From the NCBI RefSeq assembly GCF_003671495.1, contig NZ_RCHN01000029.1, positions 35,599 to 99,598 on the forward strand: a DNA stretch of 64,000 nt, in the 5' to 3' direction. The stretch is from Ketobacter sp. Lineage in GTDB: Bacteria > Pseudomonadota > Gammaproteobacteria > Pseudomonadales > Ketobacteraceae. The stretch's first letter is position 1, and each line of letters begins with the position of its first letter. The position numbers and the translations under genes were made by a program. The notes beneath the pieces are model-generated. The model searched no databases and was not told the DNA's origin. It saw only the letters and a program-made list of their open reading frames with translations. Of the stretch, positions 26,087 through 35,561 are shown piece by piece.

Positions 26087-27145
26087 TTAGTTGACCAATG
26101 ATTTCTGTCGGTATTGTTTTGGTGTCACGCCGGTCCAGCGTTTGAAAGCACGGCCGAAACTGGATTGTTCTGAATAACCGAGGTTGGCGGCCACATCGTC
26201 CAGGGAAATCTGGTGTTGGCGTAAATACCCCTGGGCCAAGGCAATTCGTTGTTCCTCCAGAATATCGGAGAAGCTCAGGTTCGCTTCGCTCAGTTTTGCC
26301 TGCAGTGTACGCACCGAAATGTCCATCTTCGCGGCACAGCGTTCAATGGTGCATTGGCCTTCCGGCAGTGATGATCGTATGTAGTCCTGCACCCGGTCCA
26401 CCAATGTGGTGCGGGCGGCTTCTTTTACTTTACTGAGATAGCCTCCCAGAAGTTTGAACAACAACCGATTGGCACTGCTGATGCGCTGGTCCAGATAAGC
26501 CGAGGGGAATGCAATGACGTTTTCTGTGGTGCGCCCGTTAAAGCGGCACCCAAGTTGATGTTCAAGCTCATCAATATCACGATGGCGGGTATCCACCGCC
26601 AGGTTGACGTAATTGGGGCGGAAGTTCTTACCGCCCAATTGACGCAGCAGTTTCAGGTTCAGCAAGGCGGCTTGGTAGTTAGCCTGTTTGTTCTCCCCCA
26701 GATCCGTGCGTACACCCCAACGCAACATGGCCAATTCTTCGTTGACCACTAATTCCTGCATAGCCGCAGGCGAATGGGTGACGGGAATAAACTTGATCAG
26801 GCAATGAATGGCTTCGCGCATGGTGGAAGACGCCCGACACAGTGCGGTAACGCAGCCGTACACGTCGGGCTCCTGCACCTGTGCCAGGCGCAGGCCGAAC
26901 AAGGGATCGTTGAACTGGCTGCTGCAGTCCTCCAGCAGGTCCACGTAGGACTGGCAATCGATGTAATGGTCGGGATCGCGCAGACTGTAGGGATCAATTT
27001 CATGACGTTCCAGCAATCGGTTGGGGTCTGCTCCCAGATTGCGGGCCAGAACGGGAAAAGCGCCCAGATTGGCAACCCGCATCTGACGCTCCGATGGCAT
27101 GACTTCCAGTGGGCCGTCCAAGCTAAAAAAAGCGTTTTCATTCAT
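26087..27145 (-). CDS. AraC-family regulator with arabinose-binding-type N-domain
   Basis: 352-residue regulator of the OruR/ArgR-like AraC subgroup. A long N-terminal sensor domain (about 25-215) is followed by a C-terminal double helix-turn-helix at about 250-348. The first helix pair lies around CAAKMDISVRTLQAKLSEANLSF, and the second carries the family signature LGYSEQSSFGRAFKRWTGVTPKQYR. AAAGGTGA precedes the ATG. It is divergent from the overlapping CoA-transferase pair, with the long palindrome 27322-27343 between them, so it probably activates that pair. Ligand unknown. Confidence 0.92.
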   Translation of the reverse strand: MNENAFFSLDGPLEVMPSERQMRVANLGAFPVLARNLGADPNRLLERHEIDPYSLRDPDHYIDCQSYVDLLEDCSSQFNDPLFGLRLAQVQEPDVYGCVTALCRASSTMREAIHCLIKFIPVTHSPAAMQELVVNEELAMLRWGVRTDLGENKQANYQAALLNLKLLRQLGGKNFRPNYVNLAVDTRHRDIDELEHQLGCRFNGRTTENVIAFPSAYLDQRISSANRLLFKLLGGYLSKVKEAARTTLVDRVQDYIRSSLPEGQCTIERCAAKMDISVRTLQAKLSEANLSFSDILEEQRIALAQGYLRQHQISLDDVAANLGYSEQSSFGRAFKRWTGVTPKQYRQKSLVN

Positions 27146-27321
27146 GAGCCGTCACCTTTTGTTAGTGTTTTATTAGGTTTGACTGTGGGGCCGCGCCAAC
27201 TGTTCATCGAATCTCACCTTCTGTCAGGAAACGATACCCTGCCTGTGAAAACCTAGAATTCAGGGCGATGCTGTTGCCAAGTGTCAGGGGTGAAAATCAG
27301 GCCCGCAATTCATTATCCTAC

Positions 27322-27343
27322 TGTACAACAGTGGTGTTGTACA
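27322..27343. promoter_or_regulatory. 22-base palindrome between AraC gene and CoA-transferases
   Basis: TGTACAACA-GTGG-TGTTGTACA has perfect 9-base arms. It contains CAAC-N6-GTTG, a longer-spaced form of the operator seen elsewhere, 79 bases before the CoA-transferase start. This is the strongest palindrome in the window and a clear dimeric regulator site. Confidence 0.7.
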
Positions 27344-27421
27344 CAGAAAGTGAAACAGAGCCTGGTGGTTGTCTCTAACCTATTGAATAAATGAATAAAA
27401 ATATGAACCACAGAGGACTCT

Positions 27422-28654
27422 ATGGCGGCCTTGAGCGGTGTAAAAATACTGGAATTGGCGGAAAGTGTCAGTGGTGAATACTGCGGCAAGCTGCTGGCGG
27501 ATTTCGGCGCTGAAGTCATCAAAATCGAAACTCCCGGGGTGGGCAGCCCTACCCGTCGCATGGGGCCGTTCAAGGTGCAGCCTGCGTCTGCTCCAGGCAG
27601 TAAGACAAGTGATGCCAGGAATGTGGATGTTGAAAGCAGTGGATTGTTTGCGTACCTGAACACTGGCAAGCAGTCCATCGAGTTGGATTTGCTGCAGAAC
27701 AAATCCATCCTCTCACGGCTGCTGTCCCAGGTCGATGCAGTGATTGATGACCATTCCCTGGAATGGCTGAGTGCGTTGGGTTTGCACGCCACCCAACAGC
27801 AACACATGCATTCCGGCTTGGTGGTGTGTTCTATTTCGAATTTCGGATTGGAGCCACCCCAGGATCGATTGCATGCTGAAGACCTGAATGTATTCCATAG
27901 TAGCGGATGGGGTTTCCATACCCCCACTGGCGGCGACCCTGCCCTGCCCCCTTTGAATGGTGCCGGACGTTTCCTTCCCAGTTACGAAGCGGGGCTTGAG
28001 GCCGCGCTCTGTATCAGTGCCGCGTTGCTCGCTCAGCGCCAGACCGGTGAAGGCCAGTTCATTGAAATTTCAAAGCAGGAGGTGCTGGCGTCGCGGGTGG
28101 ATTATGTGTTGGCGCAGATGGTGGGCGGCGACATGAACGTGAGCCAGTGCCGCTCGGCGTTCGACCTGTCTGGCCCCGCCGGAATTTTTCCCTGTGAAGA
28201 TGGTTTTGTATATATCTGGTTGTCGGCCCCGGCCCACTGGCAGGGGTTACGTCAGCTGCTGGGAGACCCTGCCTGGATGCACGAGTTTCCCGAGAATTGG
28301 TTGGAAAAGGCGTGCACACCAGAGCGCGTCGCTACCTGCCGTCGGCATTTGGTACAGTGGTTAAAAACCCAAGGTAAACAACAAGCGGCCGAACAGGCGC
28401 AGAAGCTGGGTGTAACGTTGGTTGCCGTGAACAACGCGGCGGACCTGGTGAATTCGCCGCAATACCAGTTCCGGGAGTTCTTCGTTGGATTGGAGCACCC
28501 GGTCCTCGGCAACTTGAAATACCCCACCGTTCCATACCGCATGAGTGAAACCCCGGCGAAACCCTTGAGCCCGGCACCGCTGCTGGGGCAACGCCAGACG
28601 CTCGAATGGCAACAACCCCAAACACAACCGGCGCAGGTGAAACACAATGACTAA
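27422..28654 (+). CDS. CaiB/BaiF-type class III CoA-transferase, catalytic Asp not seen
   Basis: 410-residue member of the family that moves CoA between carboxylic acids. The N-terminal signature is GVKILELAESVSGEYCGKLL, followed by ADFGAEVIKIE. The family's catalytic aspartate, found at 173 in the next gene (YADSTFG), aligns here with a serine near 187 (LPSYEAG), in front of the conserved AAL and TGEGQ segments. It may therefore be a non-catalytic or altered partner subunit. Its end overlaps the next CoA-transferase by 8 bases, supporting a heteromer. AGAGGA precedes the ATG. The alignment was done by eye, so the residue assignment needs checking. Confidence 0.87.
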   Translation: MAALSGVKILELAESVSGEYCGKLLADFGAEVIKIETPGVGSPTRRMGPFKVQPASAPGSKTSDARNVDVESSGLFAYLNTGKQSIELDLLQNKSILSRLLSQVDAVIDDHSLEWLSALGLHATQQQHMHSGLVVCSISNFGLEPPQDRLHAEDLNVFHSSGWGFHTPTGGDPALPPLNGAGRFLPSYEAGLEAALCISAALLAQRQTGEGQFIEISKQEVLASRVDYVLAQMVGGDMNVSQCRSAFDLSGPAGIFPCEDGFVYIWLSAPAHWQGLRQLLGDPAWMHEFPENWLEKACTPERVATCRRHLVQWLKTQGKQQAAEQAQKLGVTLVAVNNAADLVNSPQYQFREFFVGLEHPVLGNLKYPTVPYRMSETPAKPLSPAPLLGQRQTLEWQQPQTQPAQVKHND

Positions 28655-29864
28655 ACGACATCGTGGTGGCCCTTTGCAGGGTGTTCGGGTGGTGGAGCTG
28701 ACCAAAGTCTGGGCTGGCCCCTATACCGGCAAACTGTTGGCGTTCCTGGGTGCAGAAGTGATCCGCGTGGAAAGCGAAAAGTCGCTGGATGTAACTCGGG
28801 TGTATGGTGTCTCAGACATCAACAATGCCCCGGGATTCAAAGCGGTGAACCCGGAAAAGCTTAGCGTGCAGATTGATATGAAATCTGATGAGGGGATTCG
28901 GCTGTTGCTGGACCTGGTGCAGAAATCCGATGTTCTGATCGAGAATCTGCGACCCGGTGCCGTGCAGCGCCTGGGATTGGATTACAAGACAATAAAAGCG
29001 GTTAAACCGGATATTGTCTACACCTCAATGGGCATGTACGGCAATGAGGGCCCATTAAGTTATCAGACCGGTTATGCCCCCTGTTTTGCTGCCTTGGGGG
29101 GGATCAGCGCATTGGTGGGCTACGAAGGCGAGCCCCCGGCCGGCATGAATGTTCGTTATGCCGATTCCACCTTCGGTGCCGCTGCTGCGCTGGCCACTGT
29201 TGCCGCACTCTACCATCGCAATGAAACCGGGCGCGGCCAGTATGTGGACGTATCTGCGGTGGAGGCCATGAGCAGCATGATCGGCGATGCGCTGATGAGC
29301 TTTACCCTGAACGGAGAGATCGCAACCAGTACCGGTAACCGCCATCCCGAGATGGCACCCCACGGGGTCTATCCCTGTCTGGATAACGAGTGGATCTGCA
29401 TAGCCGTGCGCGACGATAGGGCCTGGAACACGCTGGCACAGCAGTTGACTGCGGCACCGAGCACCGGCGCAGAGGTCAACCTGAGTCGGTTTACCACCCT
29501 GCCCCAACGCAAGGCGAATGAGGACGCTCTGGATCATTGCCTGGCAAGCTGGACCCAAAGCCAGAGGGCGGATGAGCTGGTGGAAAAACTACAGCAGTTA
29601 GGGATTGCCGCCACCAAAAGCCTGAATTCCATTGAATTGATTTCTGATGTCCATCTTTGGGCCAGGGAGTTCTATCGTGAAGTCCATGGCCCGGACGGCC
29701 AGTCGCAAACAATTGTGGGGCCCGGCTGGAAGATGAGTCGAGGCGCAACCATCGAGAATGCAGCGCCAAATTTGGGGCAACACAATGATTATATCTTCGG
29801 GGAGGTGCTTGGCCTCACTGAGGCAGAACGCCGGGCGCTCGATGGGAGCGGTGTTATCCGGTGA
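28647..29864 (+). CDS. CaiB/BaiF-type class III CoA-transferase
   Basis: 405-residue CoA-transferase with an intact active site. The N-terminal VVELTKVWAGPYTGKLLAFLG is followed by a RPGAVQRLGLDY segment near 102-113. The catalytic aspartate is at about 173 in YADSTFGAAAAL, and TGRGQYVDVS follows near 207. It forms a covalent aspartyl-CoA thioester intermediate in characterised relatives. It overlaps the preceding CoA-transferase by 8 bases, so the two are translationally coupled and may form a mixed complex, as known for benzylsuccinate CoA-transferase. CoA donor and acceptor are unknown. Regulation is probably through the palindrome at 27322 and the divergent AraC protein. Confidence 0.91.
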   Translation: MTKRHRGGPLQGVRVVELTKVWAGPYTGKLLAFLGAEVIRVESEKSLDVTRVYGVSDINNAPGFKAVNPEKLSVQIDMKSDEGIRLLLDLVQKSDVLIENLRPGAVQRLGLDYKTIKAVKPDIVYTSMGMYGNEGPLSYQTGYAPCFAALGGISALVGYEGEPPAGMNVRYADSTFGAAAALATVAALYHRNETGRGQYVDVSAVEAMSSMIGDALMSFTLNGEIATSTGNRHPEMAPHGVYPCLDNEWICIAVRDDRAWNTLAQQLTAAPSTGAEVNLSRFTTLPQRKANEDALDHCLASWTQSQRADELVEKLQQLGIAATKSLNSIELISDVHLWAREFYREVHGPDGQSQTIVGPGWKMSRGATIENAAPNLGQHNDYIFGEVLGLTEAERRALDGSGVIR

Positions 29865-30055
29865 GCGGTGGCGATGGAATGGTGACGGACTTGTCCCTGC
29901 ACGAAATGTACATGAAATATCGTTGACTGGAGAGAGTTGCCGGCAAGGGCCGGATATAGTCAAAGTCAGGTTGTAATCAGGCTGCCATCCGGTGGCAAAG
30001 AGAGAGACAGGTTCTGGCCGAGCATTTGGGCCTCGCCTGGTCCGGGAGAGCTCAA

Positions 30056-31135
30056 ATGACAGAAAAACTATTCGCATTTGATGAGCGCAACTATCACGAA
30101 TGCCAGTCCACTTTCCGTGGTGAGAACAACCAGGAGTATTACCTGGGAGAATACAGCATCGATGGTGGGTCAAAAATTGATGTGCGGGCCGATAAGAAAG
30201 CGGTGGGGGCCTACTCCATCATCCGTCTGCAATCACGCACCAACCTGTCCTTTCGTCGCACCTGGTCCCATATCCGGGAGGATGCCACCGATGTCACGGT
30301 ACTCTGGTTTGTAAAGCGAGGCAGCCTCTATATCAACCACCAGGCGGGCACCAGTATAGCCCATGCCGGGGATTTTCTGGTGACCAAATCCATGGCACCG
30401 TTTTCCATGGAGTGTCGAACCGATGATCAGGACTTGCACGAAGTTCTGCACATTGTCGTTCCCTCCCATATCTTCCGAAAATTTGTGTCAGCGGAAATCA
30501 ACGCCGGGTTTTGCACGTCTGCCAAGAAGCGCGAATTCCGTATCGCCGAAGCCATGTTGACGGAAGTCTATGACGATTCAGAGGAGTTGTCCGAGCGAGT
30601 TGAACACATTCTGGTGGACAACGCCCTGGCAGTACTGGCTGAACGCCTGAAAAACTGTGAGGATTCCCTGCACGAGCGCCAATCACTGTCGCAGAAGCGG
30701 CGCCAGGATGTTCTGCGTTTCATTGAGATTCACCTGTCGGACCCCAAACTCAGCGCAGAAATGGTGGCGCAGGCCTGTGGTATCTCTCGTCGCTATTTGT
30801 CGCACCTCATGCGCCAGCACGGCACGTCGTTTCCGACCCTGATCTGGGATTGGCGGCTGAAGACGGCCCACGAATGGCTGTCTTCCAGTATGGCCGATGA
30901 CATCTCAATTTCAGAAGTGGCATTTCGAATCGGGTTCAAAAGCCCTGCCCATTTCAGCCGTCTGTTTAAACGTGTGTATAAGGTCAGCCCCCGCGAGTAC
31001 CGCAACAACCGGCTTGCCCAACGCGATGCGATGAAGTCCGAGGATGCCCAATCCAAAGACGCCAAGACCATGGAAACCAAGTCCATCAAATCAATGTCCC
31101 CAAAATATTACGGTGCGGGTTCCAGCTCGTTGCAG
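30056..31135 (+). CDS. AraC-family transcriptional regulator
   Basis: About 360 residues from the ATG at 30056, which has GGGAGAG five bases upstream; the frame also runs back to a TTG at 30026. The N-terminal domain is of the AraC-binding-like type (about 15-200). The C-terminal helix-turn-helix pair lies around 225-325: MVAQACGISRRYLSHLMRQ, then IGFKSPAHFSRLFKRVY. It ends with a lysine- and serine-rich tail of about 40 residues. It lies 43 bases before the P450 operon in the same direction and is the obvious candidate activator of that operon. Ligand unknown. Confidence 0.91.
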
Positions 31136-31178
31136 TAACCGGCATTGCGTAGCCATTCAAGAATAGTGAGAGGATAAA

Positions 31179-32549
31179 ATGTCCAGCAGTGAAAATACGA
31201 CCCAAGGCAGTGGTTGCCCGGCACACCTGGAAGCTATGGCACTCGGCGATATGTCGCTGACTGATCCGGTAATCCAGGCTCATCCGCAGGCATTTTACAC
31301 CAAGCTGCGTAACGAAGATCCGGTGCATTATGATGAAAAACTGGGTATGTGGCTGGTGTCCCGGTATGACGATATCGTCACCCTGCTCCGTGATCCGAAA
31401 ACGTTTTCCGACAAGCAGGGCTACGAAGCTCAGTATGCCAGTGGCTTCTTCGAGGAGTTCAAGCAGATCCTGATAGAGCAAGGTGGCGGGTTTTTCCCGG
31501 ATGTCATTAAGAGTGATCCACCGGAACACACCCGAATTCGAAAATTGATGGACGGTGCATTCAGTGCCCATCGGGTAAAAACCCTGGAGCCTGTAATTAC
31601 CCGCATCATCGCCGACCTGGTGGACCAGATGGCAGACAAAGCAGACCATGGTACGGTGATCGATGGGGTCAAGGATTTTGCGATCCCGCTCACCATTGCG
31701 GTGATCTGTGAACAGTTGGGCATCAATCAATACGACGGTAACAAGATCTCAGAATGGTCCGAAGCCATTACCGCCCAGATCGGGCGCATGCAGAACCGCG
31801 AAGACATGGTCAAGAATGCCCTCAAGGTGTGTGAGCTGCAGAACTTCATCATACAGCAGATGCGGGATCGTGAAGCAGAACCCAAGGAAGACATGATTTC
31901 GGACCTGGTTCATGCCCGTACCGAGGACGGTGGAAAGCTTGAATTCGGTGAGGCGGTATCGCTGGTGCGGGCCCTGATCATCGCCGGTAACGACACTACT
32001 GCAACCGCCATAGGCAATCTGCTCTTCATTCTGGCAACCCAGCCCCAGGTAGCACATCAACTCTATGACAATGTGGAAGACGAGCGCTTCCTGACCCGAT
32101 TTGTGGAGGAGCTATTGCGCTTTGCCCCCCCGGTTCGTGGTCTGGCCAAGATGGCGACCTGTGACACTGAGTTGGGCAGTGTGAAACTGCCGAAGGGCGC
32201 CCACATGCTGGTGCTGTACGGTTCCGGTAATGATGATGAGTCCCACTTCAATTGCCCGCGCACGTTTGATGTATCCCGCGGCAACACCGGCACCCATGTG
32301 GCATTCGGTGTCGGAATTCATCGTTGCATCGGTGCCTCCCTGGCTCGAATGGAAATCAAGGTGGCCGCCAGGGAGTTGATTAAGCGGGTCAGTGACATCA
32401 CGTTGGCAATTCCGGCGGAGGATGTCACGTATCAGAAAACGGTGGCCACCCATTCCATTTCCTCCCTGCCGATTACCCTCAAGAAGCGGCCTGCCGCGAA
32501 GGGCGCCGCTGGAAGAATTGACGCGACTTCCGCTCCGGTGGTGTCCTGA
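31179..32549 (+). CDS. Cytochrome P450 monooxygenase
   Basis: 456-residue soluble bacterial P450. The I-helix oxygen-activation motif AGNDTT is at 269-274, ExxR (ELLR) at 311-314, and the haem loop FGVGIHRCIG at 376-385 has the iron ligand Cys383. GAGAGGA lies 5 bases before the ATG. It is the first gene of an operon that includes an SDR and a [2Fe-2S] ferredoxin, its likely alcohol dehydrogenase and electron donor. Together with the ketosteroid-dehydrogenase-like flavoprotein downstream, this suggests hydroxylation of a steroid-like or terpenoid compound. Regiochemistry cannot be predicted by eye. A ferredoxin reductase is not encoded nearby. Confidence 0.95.
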   Translation: MSSSENTTQGSGCPAHLEAMALGDMSLTDPVIQAHPQAFYTKLRNEDPVHYDEKLGMWLVSRYDDIVTLLRDPKTFSDKQGYEAQYASGFFEEFKQILIEQGGGFFPDVIKSDPPEHTRIRKLMDGAFSAHRVKTLEPVITRIIADLVDQMADKADHGTVIDGVKDFAIPLTIAVICEQLGINQYDGNKISEWSEAITAQIGRMQNREDMVKNALKVCELQNFIIQQMRDREAEPKEDMISDLVHARTEDGGKLEFGEAVSLVRALIIAGNDTTATAIGNLLFILATQPQVAHQLYDNVEDERFLTRFVEELLRFAPPVRGLAKMATCDTELGSVKLPKGAHMLVLYGSGNDDESHFNCPRTFDVSRGNTGTHVAFGVGIHRCIGASLARMEIKVAARELIKRVSDITLAIPAEDVTYQKTVATHSISSLPITLKKRPAAKGAAGRIDATSAPVVS

Positions 32550-32583
32550 TGAGTAAGCGTTTTGCCATCACCTGGAGGCTGAT

Positions 32584-33435
32584 ATGAAACAGGATCTGCA
32601 AGGAAAAGTCGCCATCGTAACCGGCGGTGCTGGCGGGATCGGGCGTGCTACCGTGGAGGCCTTTGTGCGCGAAGGGGCCAAGGTGGTTATCGCTGACGTC
32701 AATGACGAGCAAGGCGAACAGTTGGTGCAGGCACTGGGGGATGCAGCATTTTATCGTAAAGTTGATGTTTCCAGTCCAGAACAGATGCAGGCGCTGGTGG
32801 ATTTCACCGTGGAGCATTTTGGCGGTCTGGACATCATGTTCAACAACGCGGGCATCTCCGGTGCGCAGTATCCGCGCTTTCTGGATGACGATCTGGCTGA
32901 CTTCGATAAAGTGGTAGGAATCAACCTGTTGGGTGTTATGGCGGGCAGTCGCAGTGCGGGGCGCTACATGTCCAGGCACGGGGGTGGCGTGATCATCAAT
33001 AACGCATCCATTGCCGGCATCCTGCCCGGGCAGGCACTTATGACGTACCGGGCGACCAAGGCGGCAGTGATTATGTTCAGCAAATCACTGGCCATTGATC
33101 TGGCGGAATACGGCATTCGAGTGAATTGCCTGGCACCCGGGCATATCCGGACCAGCCTGACGGCGTTTTCCATGCCTGGTATGACCGACGATCAGATAGA
33201 ACGAGTGAAGCAGGCCATATCCCCCGCTTTCGATTCGAATCAACCGTTAAAAAGGCACGGTAAACCCGCAGATGTCGCAGAAACAGTGCTGTTTCTGGTG
33301 AGTGATCGTGCTGCCCAGATTACGGGCGTTGTATTGCCAATTGATGGCGGCATCACAGCCGGTGACCCGGTTAATCACCTGCGGGAAATTATGGATGCAC
33401 GGGCACAGGCGTTGGCAGAAATCAGTAAGGAGTAA
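32584..33435 (+). CDS. Short-chain dehydrogenase/reductase (SDR)
   Basis: 283-residue SDR with TGGAGGIGRA near 12-21 and NNAGIS near 86. The catalytic Ser is in NNASIAG, YRATKAA (Tyr-x3-Lys) follows, and the C-terminal ITGVVLPIDGG block is present. GGAGG is 5 bases before the ATG, a strong ribosome site. It sits between the P450 and the ferredoxin, so oxidation of the P450's alcohol product to a ketone is the simplest role. The tail of about 25 residues after the family's normal end is slightly long. Confidence 0.93.
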   Translation: MKQDLQGKVAIVTGGAGGIGRATVEAFVREGAKVVIADVNDEQGEQLVQALGDAAFYRKVDVSSPEQMQALVDFTVEHFGGLDIMFNNAGISGAQYPRFLDDDLADFDKVVGINLLGVMAGSRSAGRYMSRHGGGVIINNASIAGILPGQALMTYRATKAAVIMFSKSLAIDLAEYGIRVNCLAPGHIRTSLTAFSMPGMTDDQIERVKQAISPAFDSNQPLKRHGKPADVAETVLFLVSDRAAQITGVVLPIDGGITAGDPVNHLREIMDARAQALAEISKE

Positions 33436-33441
33436 CCTGTA

Positions 33442-33774
33442 GTGAGTGAGATTACCATTACCTTTGTCGAAATCGGCGGAACAGAAAAAGTGATTACGGA
33501 CGCCGGGGTCGGCGAGAACATCATGCAGGTCGCTACGGCCAATGAGGTGGCCGGGATCCTGGGTGAGTGTGGCGGCGGATGTGCCTGTGGCACCTGCCAC
33601 ATCTACGTTGATCCGGATTGGGAGTCTGTTGTTGGCGGCCCCAATGACGTGGAGGATATGACCCTGGATATGGTCTTTGAAACCCGAAAGCCCAACAGCC
33701 GTTTATGCTGTCAGATTGAGCTGGCGGAAAATATGGACGGATTACGGGTCACGGTCGCACCGGAATCACTGTAA
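33442..33774 (+). CDS. [2Fe-2S] ferredoxin, adrenodoxin/putidaredoxin type
   Basis: 110-residue electron carrier. Cluster ligands are Cys43, Cys49 and Cys52 (C-x5-C-x2-C) and Cys90 in SRLCCQI; two further cysteines (47, 89) are close to the cluster. It starts at a GTG with AAGGAG about 10 bases upstream, overlapping the end of the SDR gene. It most likely delivers electrons to the P450 two genes upstream, as putidaredoxin does for P450cam, and may also serve the other P450 at 18337. The matching reductase is not in the window. Confidence 0.95.
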   Translation: MSEITITFVEIGGTEKVITDAGVGENIMQVATANEVAGILGECGGGCACGTCHIYVDPDWESVVGGPNDVEDMTLDMVFETRKPNSRLCCQIELAENMDGLRVTVAPESL

Positions 33775-33806
33775 GGCCTGCCTTCAAGAACATACGGAGA
33801 AATGTC

Positions 33807-35561
33807 ATGAGCGCGATTGAAACCTATGATGTGATCGTTGTGGGTTCCGGCGCAGCAGGGGCTGTGGCTGCCCTGCGGGCGGTTGAATTGGGGCTTTCGG
33901 TACTGATCGTGGAAAAGGCCCATAAATACGGTGGCACCTCTGCCACCTCGGGCGGGGTTATGTGGATTCCCAATAATCAACTGACGCCCAATGACGACAG
34001 CAAAGATAAAACCTTCACTTACCTCAACAGCCTGTTACGCAGTGAGGTACAGCAGAATCGCCTGGAAGCCTATGTGGACCAGGCGCCAAAGATGGCCCGG
34101 TTCCTGACCTCGGTTGGCATTCCTCTGATGCAGGCGGCCTGGCCAGACTACTTCCAAACGGCGCCGGAGGCCCGTGCTGACCGTTCAGTGTTGTGCGATA
34201 CCTTTGACGGCCGGCTGTTGGATGATCGACATTTTGTCGGCATGCGGGAACAGTACAACCGCTTCAAGATATTCCGTCGCTATGCCATGGACATTGCCGA
34301 GTTCTTTGCCATCTCAACCCGTGCACCGGGCTGGATAAAGGTTTTTCTGAAAATGCTCTGGCGCTATTGGTCGGATATCAATACACGCTTGCTGAGCAGT
34401 CGGGATCGACGCTTTACCCAGGGGGCCGCCTTGATGGGACATCTGTACAAGCAGGTGTTGGATCGAGGTGTGGAGGTGCGAACCGAGACCGCATTGCGGG
34501 AATTGGTTATGGATGGGGACCGCGTCAGCGGTGTATTGGTGCAGACCTTCGGCCGTGAATACAGCCTTAAAGCCCGTCATGGCGTGGTTCTGGCGGCCGG
34601 GGGATTTGAATGGAACCAGGAACTCCGGGAACGCTTTTTCCAGGTTCCCGGACTGACCCGCCACAGCAGTTCGCCAGAGGATGCCAACCGGGGCGAGGCC
34701 CTGATTGCGGGCATGAACATTGGGGCCGCCACTGAACACACCGAAGCTGGCTGGTGGATTCCTACTATGCACAAGCCCATGGACAGCGCCTCCAACTTCG
34801 ACGAGATCCATCAGGCCGCCTTCGACGTGGGGCGCCCCCACAGTGTTTGCGTCAACCGCAATGGCCATCGCTTTGTGAACGAAGCCTGCAGTTATGACGA
34901 GTTCGGAATTGCAATGGTGGAGGATCAACTCAAGACCGGCGCCAATACCCCCTGCTGGCTGGTGTTCGATGCCAATTTTCGCAAAAAATTCACTGCCGGC
35001 GGCTTTTTGCCAAGCATGATTATGCCGGATTGGCGTATTCCTGCGGATTGTTGGGATCATTACCTGTTCAAAGCGGAATCCATCGACGAACTGGCATCGA
35101 AAATTCAAATTTCCGCCAGTGAATTGCGGACGACCGTGGGCAACATGAATGAGTACGCCCGCACCGGTACGGATGCCGAGTTCGCCCGCGGCAGCAATGC
35201 CTATGACCAAATGTTTGGCGATGCCAGTGTAGCCCCCAATCCCTGCTTGGGACCAATCGATACCCCGCCCTACTATGCTGTCCCCATCAACCTGGGAGAT
35301 CTGGGCACCAAGGGTGGATTGAAAGCCAATGCCCAGGCACAGGTAGTGGATGGCCAAAACAAGCCCATCCCCGGGCTGTACGCAGCGGGGAACAATTCCG
35401 GCAACCCCTTTGGCAACCTCTACCCCGGTGCCGGCGGTACCATCGGGCCAGCGGCAACCTTTGGCTTCGTGGCGGCCAATCATATGGCCGCTGCAGCCGG
35501 CGTGAAGGTGGAGTCCGATTCATCGGCTACCCTAAGTGCCTCTGCGCAGGCCGTGGCGTGA
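33807..35561 (+). CDS. FAD-dependent 3-ketosteroid-delta1-dehydrogenase-like flavoprotein
   Basis: 584-residue flavoprotein of the fumarate reductase/KstD family. The FAD motif VVGSGAAG is at 11-18, with KYGGTSATSGGVMWIP near 47. The C-terminal PYYAVPINLGDLGTKGGL (from about 488) and GNLYPGAGGTIGPA (near 536-549) match the KstD pattern, with the active-site Tyr and Gly expected there. CGGAGA precedes the ATG. Ketosteroid dehydrogenases introduce a double bond next to a ring ketone. That fits the SDR (ketone former) upstream and the aldo/keto reductase downstream. A steroid substrate is not proven, since relatives act on other cyclic ketones. Confidence 0.87.
   Translation: MSAIETYDVIVVGSGAAGAVAALRAVELGLSVLIVEKAHKYGGTSATSGGVMWIPNNQLTPNDDSKDKTFTYLNSLLRSEVQQNRLEAYVDQAPKMARFLTSVGIPLMQAAWPDYFQTAPEARADRSVLCDTFDGRLLDDRHFVGMREQYNRFKIFRRYAMDIAEFFAISTRAPGWIKVFLKMLWRYWSDINTRLLSSRDRRFTQGAALMGHLYKQVLDRGVEVRTETALRELVMDGDRVSGVLVQTFGREYSLKARHGVVLAAGGFEWNQELRERFFQVPGLTRHSSSPEDANRGEALIAGMNIGAATEHTEAGWWIPTMHKPMDSASNFDEIHQAAFDVGRPHSVCVNRNGHRFVNEACSYDEFGIAMVEDQLKTGANTPCWLVFDANFRKKFTAGGFLPSMIMPDWRIPADCWDHYLFKAESIDELASKIQISASELRTTVGNMNEYARTGTDAEFARGSNAYDQMFGDASVAPNPCLGPIDTPPYYAVPINLGDLGTKGGLKANAQAQVVDGQNKPIPGLYAAGNNSGNPFGNLYPGAGGTIGPAATFGFVAANHMAAAAGVKVESDSSATLSASAQAVA

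Noticed and set aside
34314..35483. Minus-strand open frame of 389 codons in the KstD-like gene
   Set aside because: Antisense to a clear flavoprotein within a tight operon, with no ribosome site or known motif.
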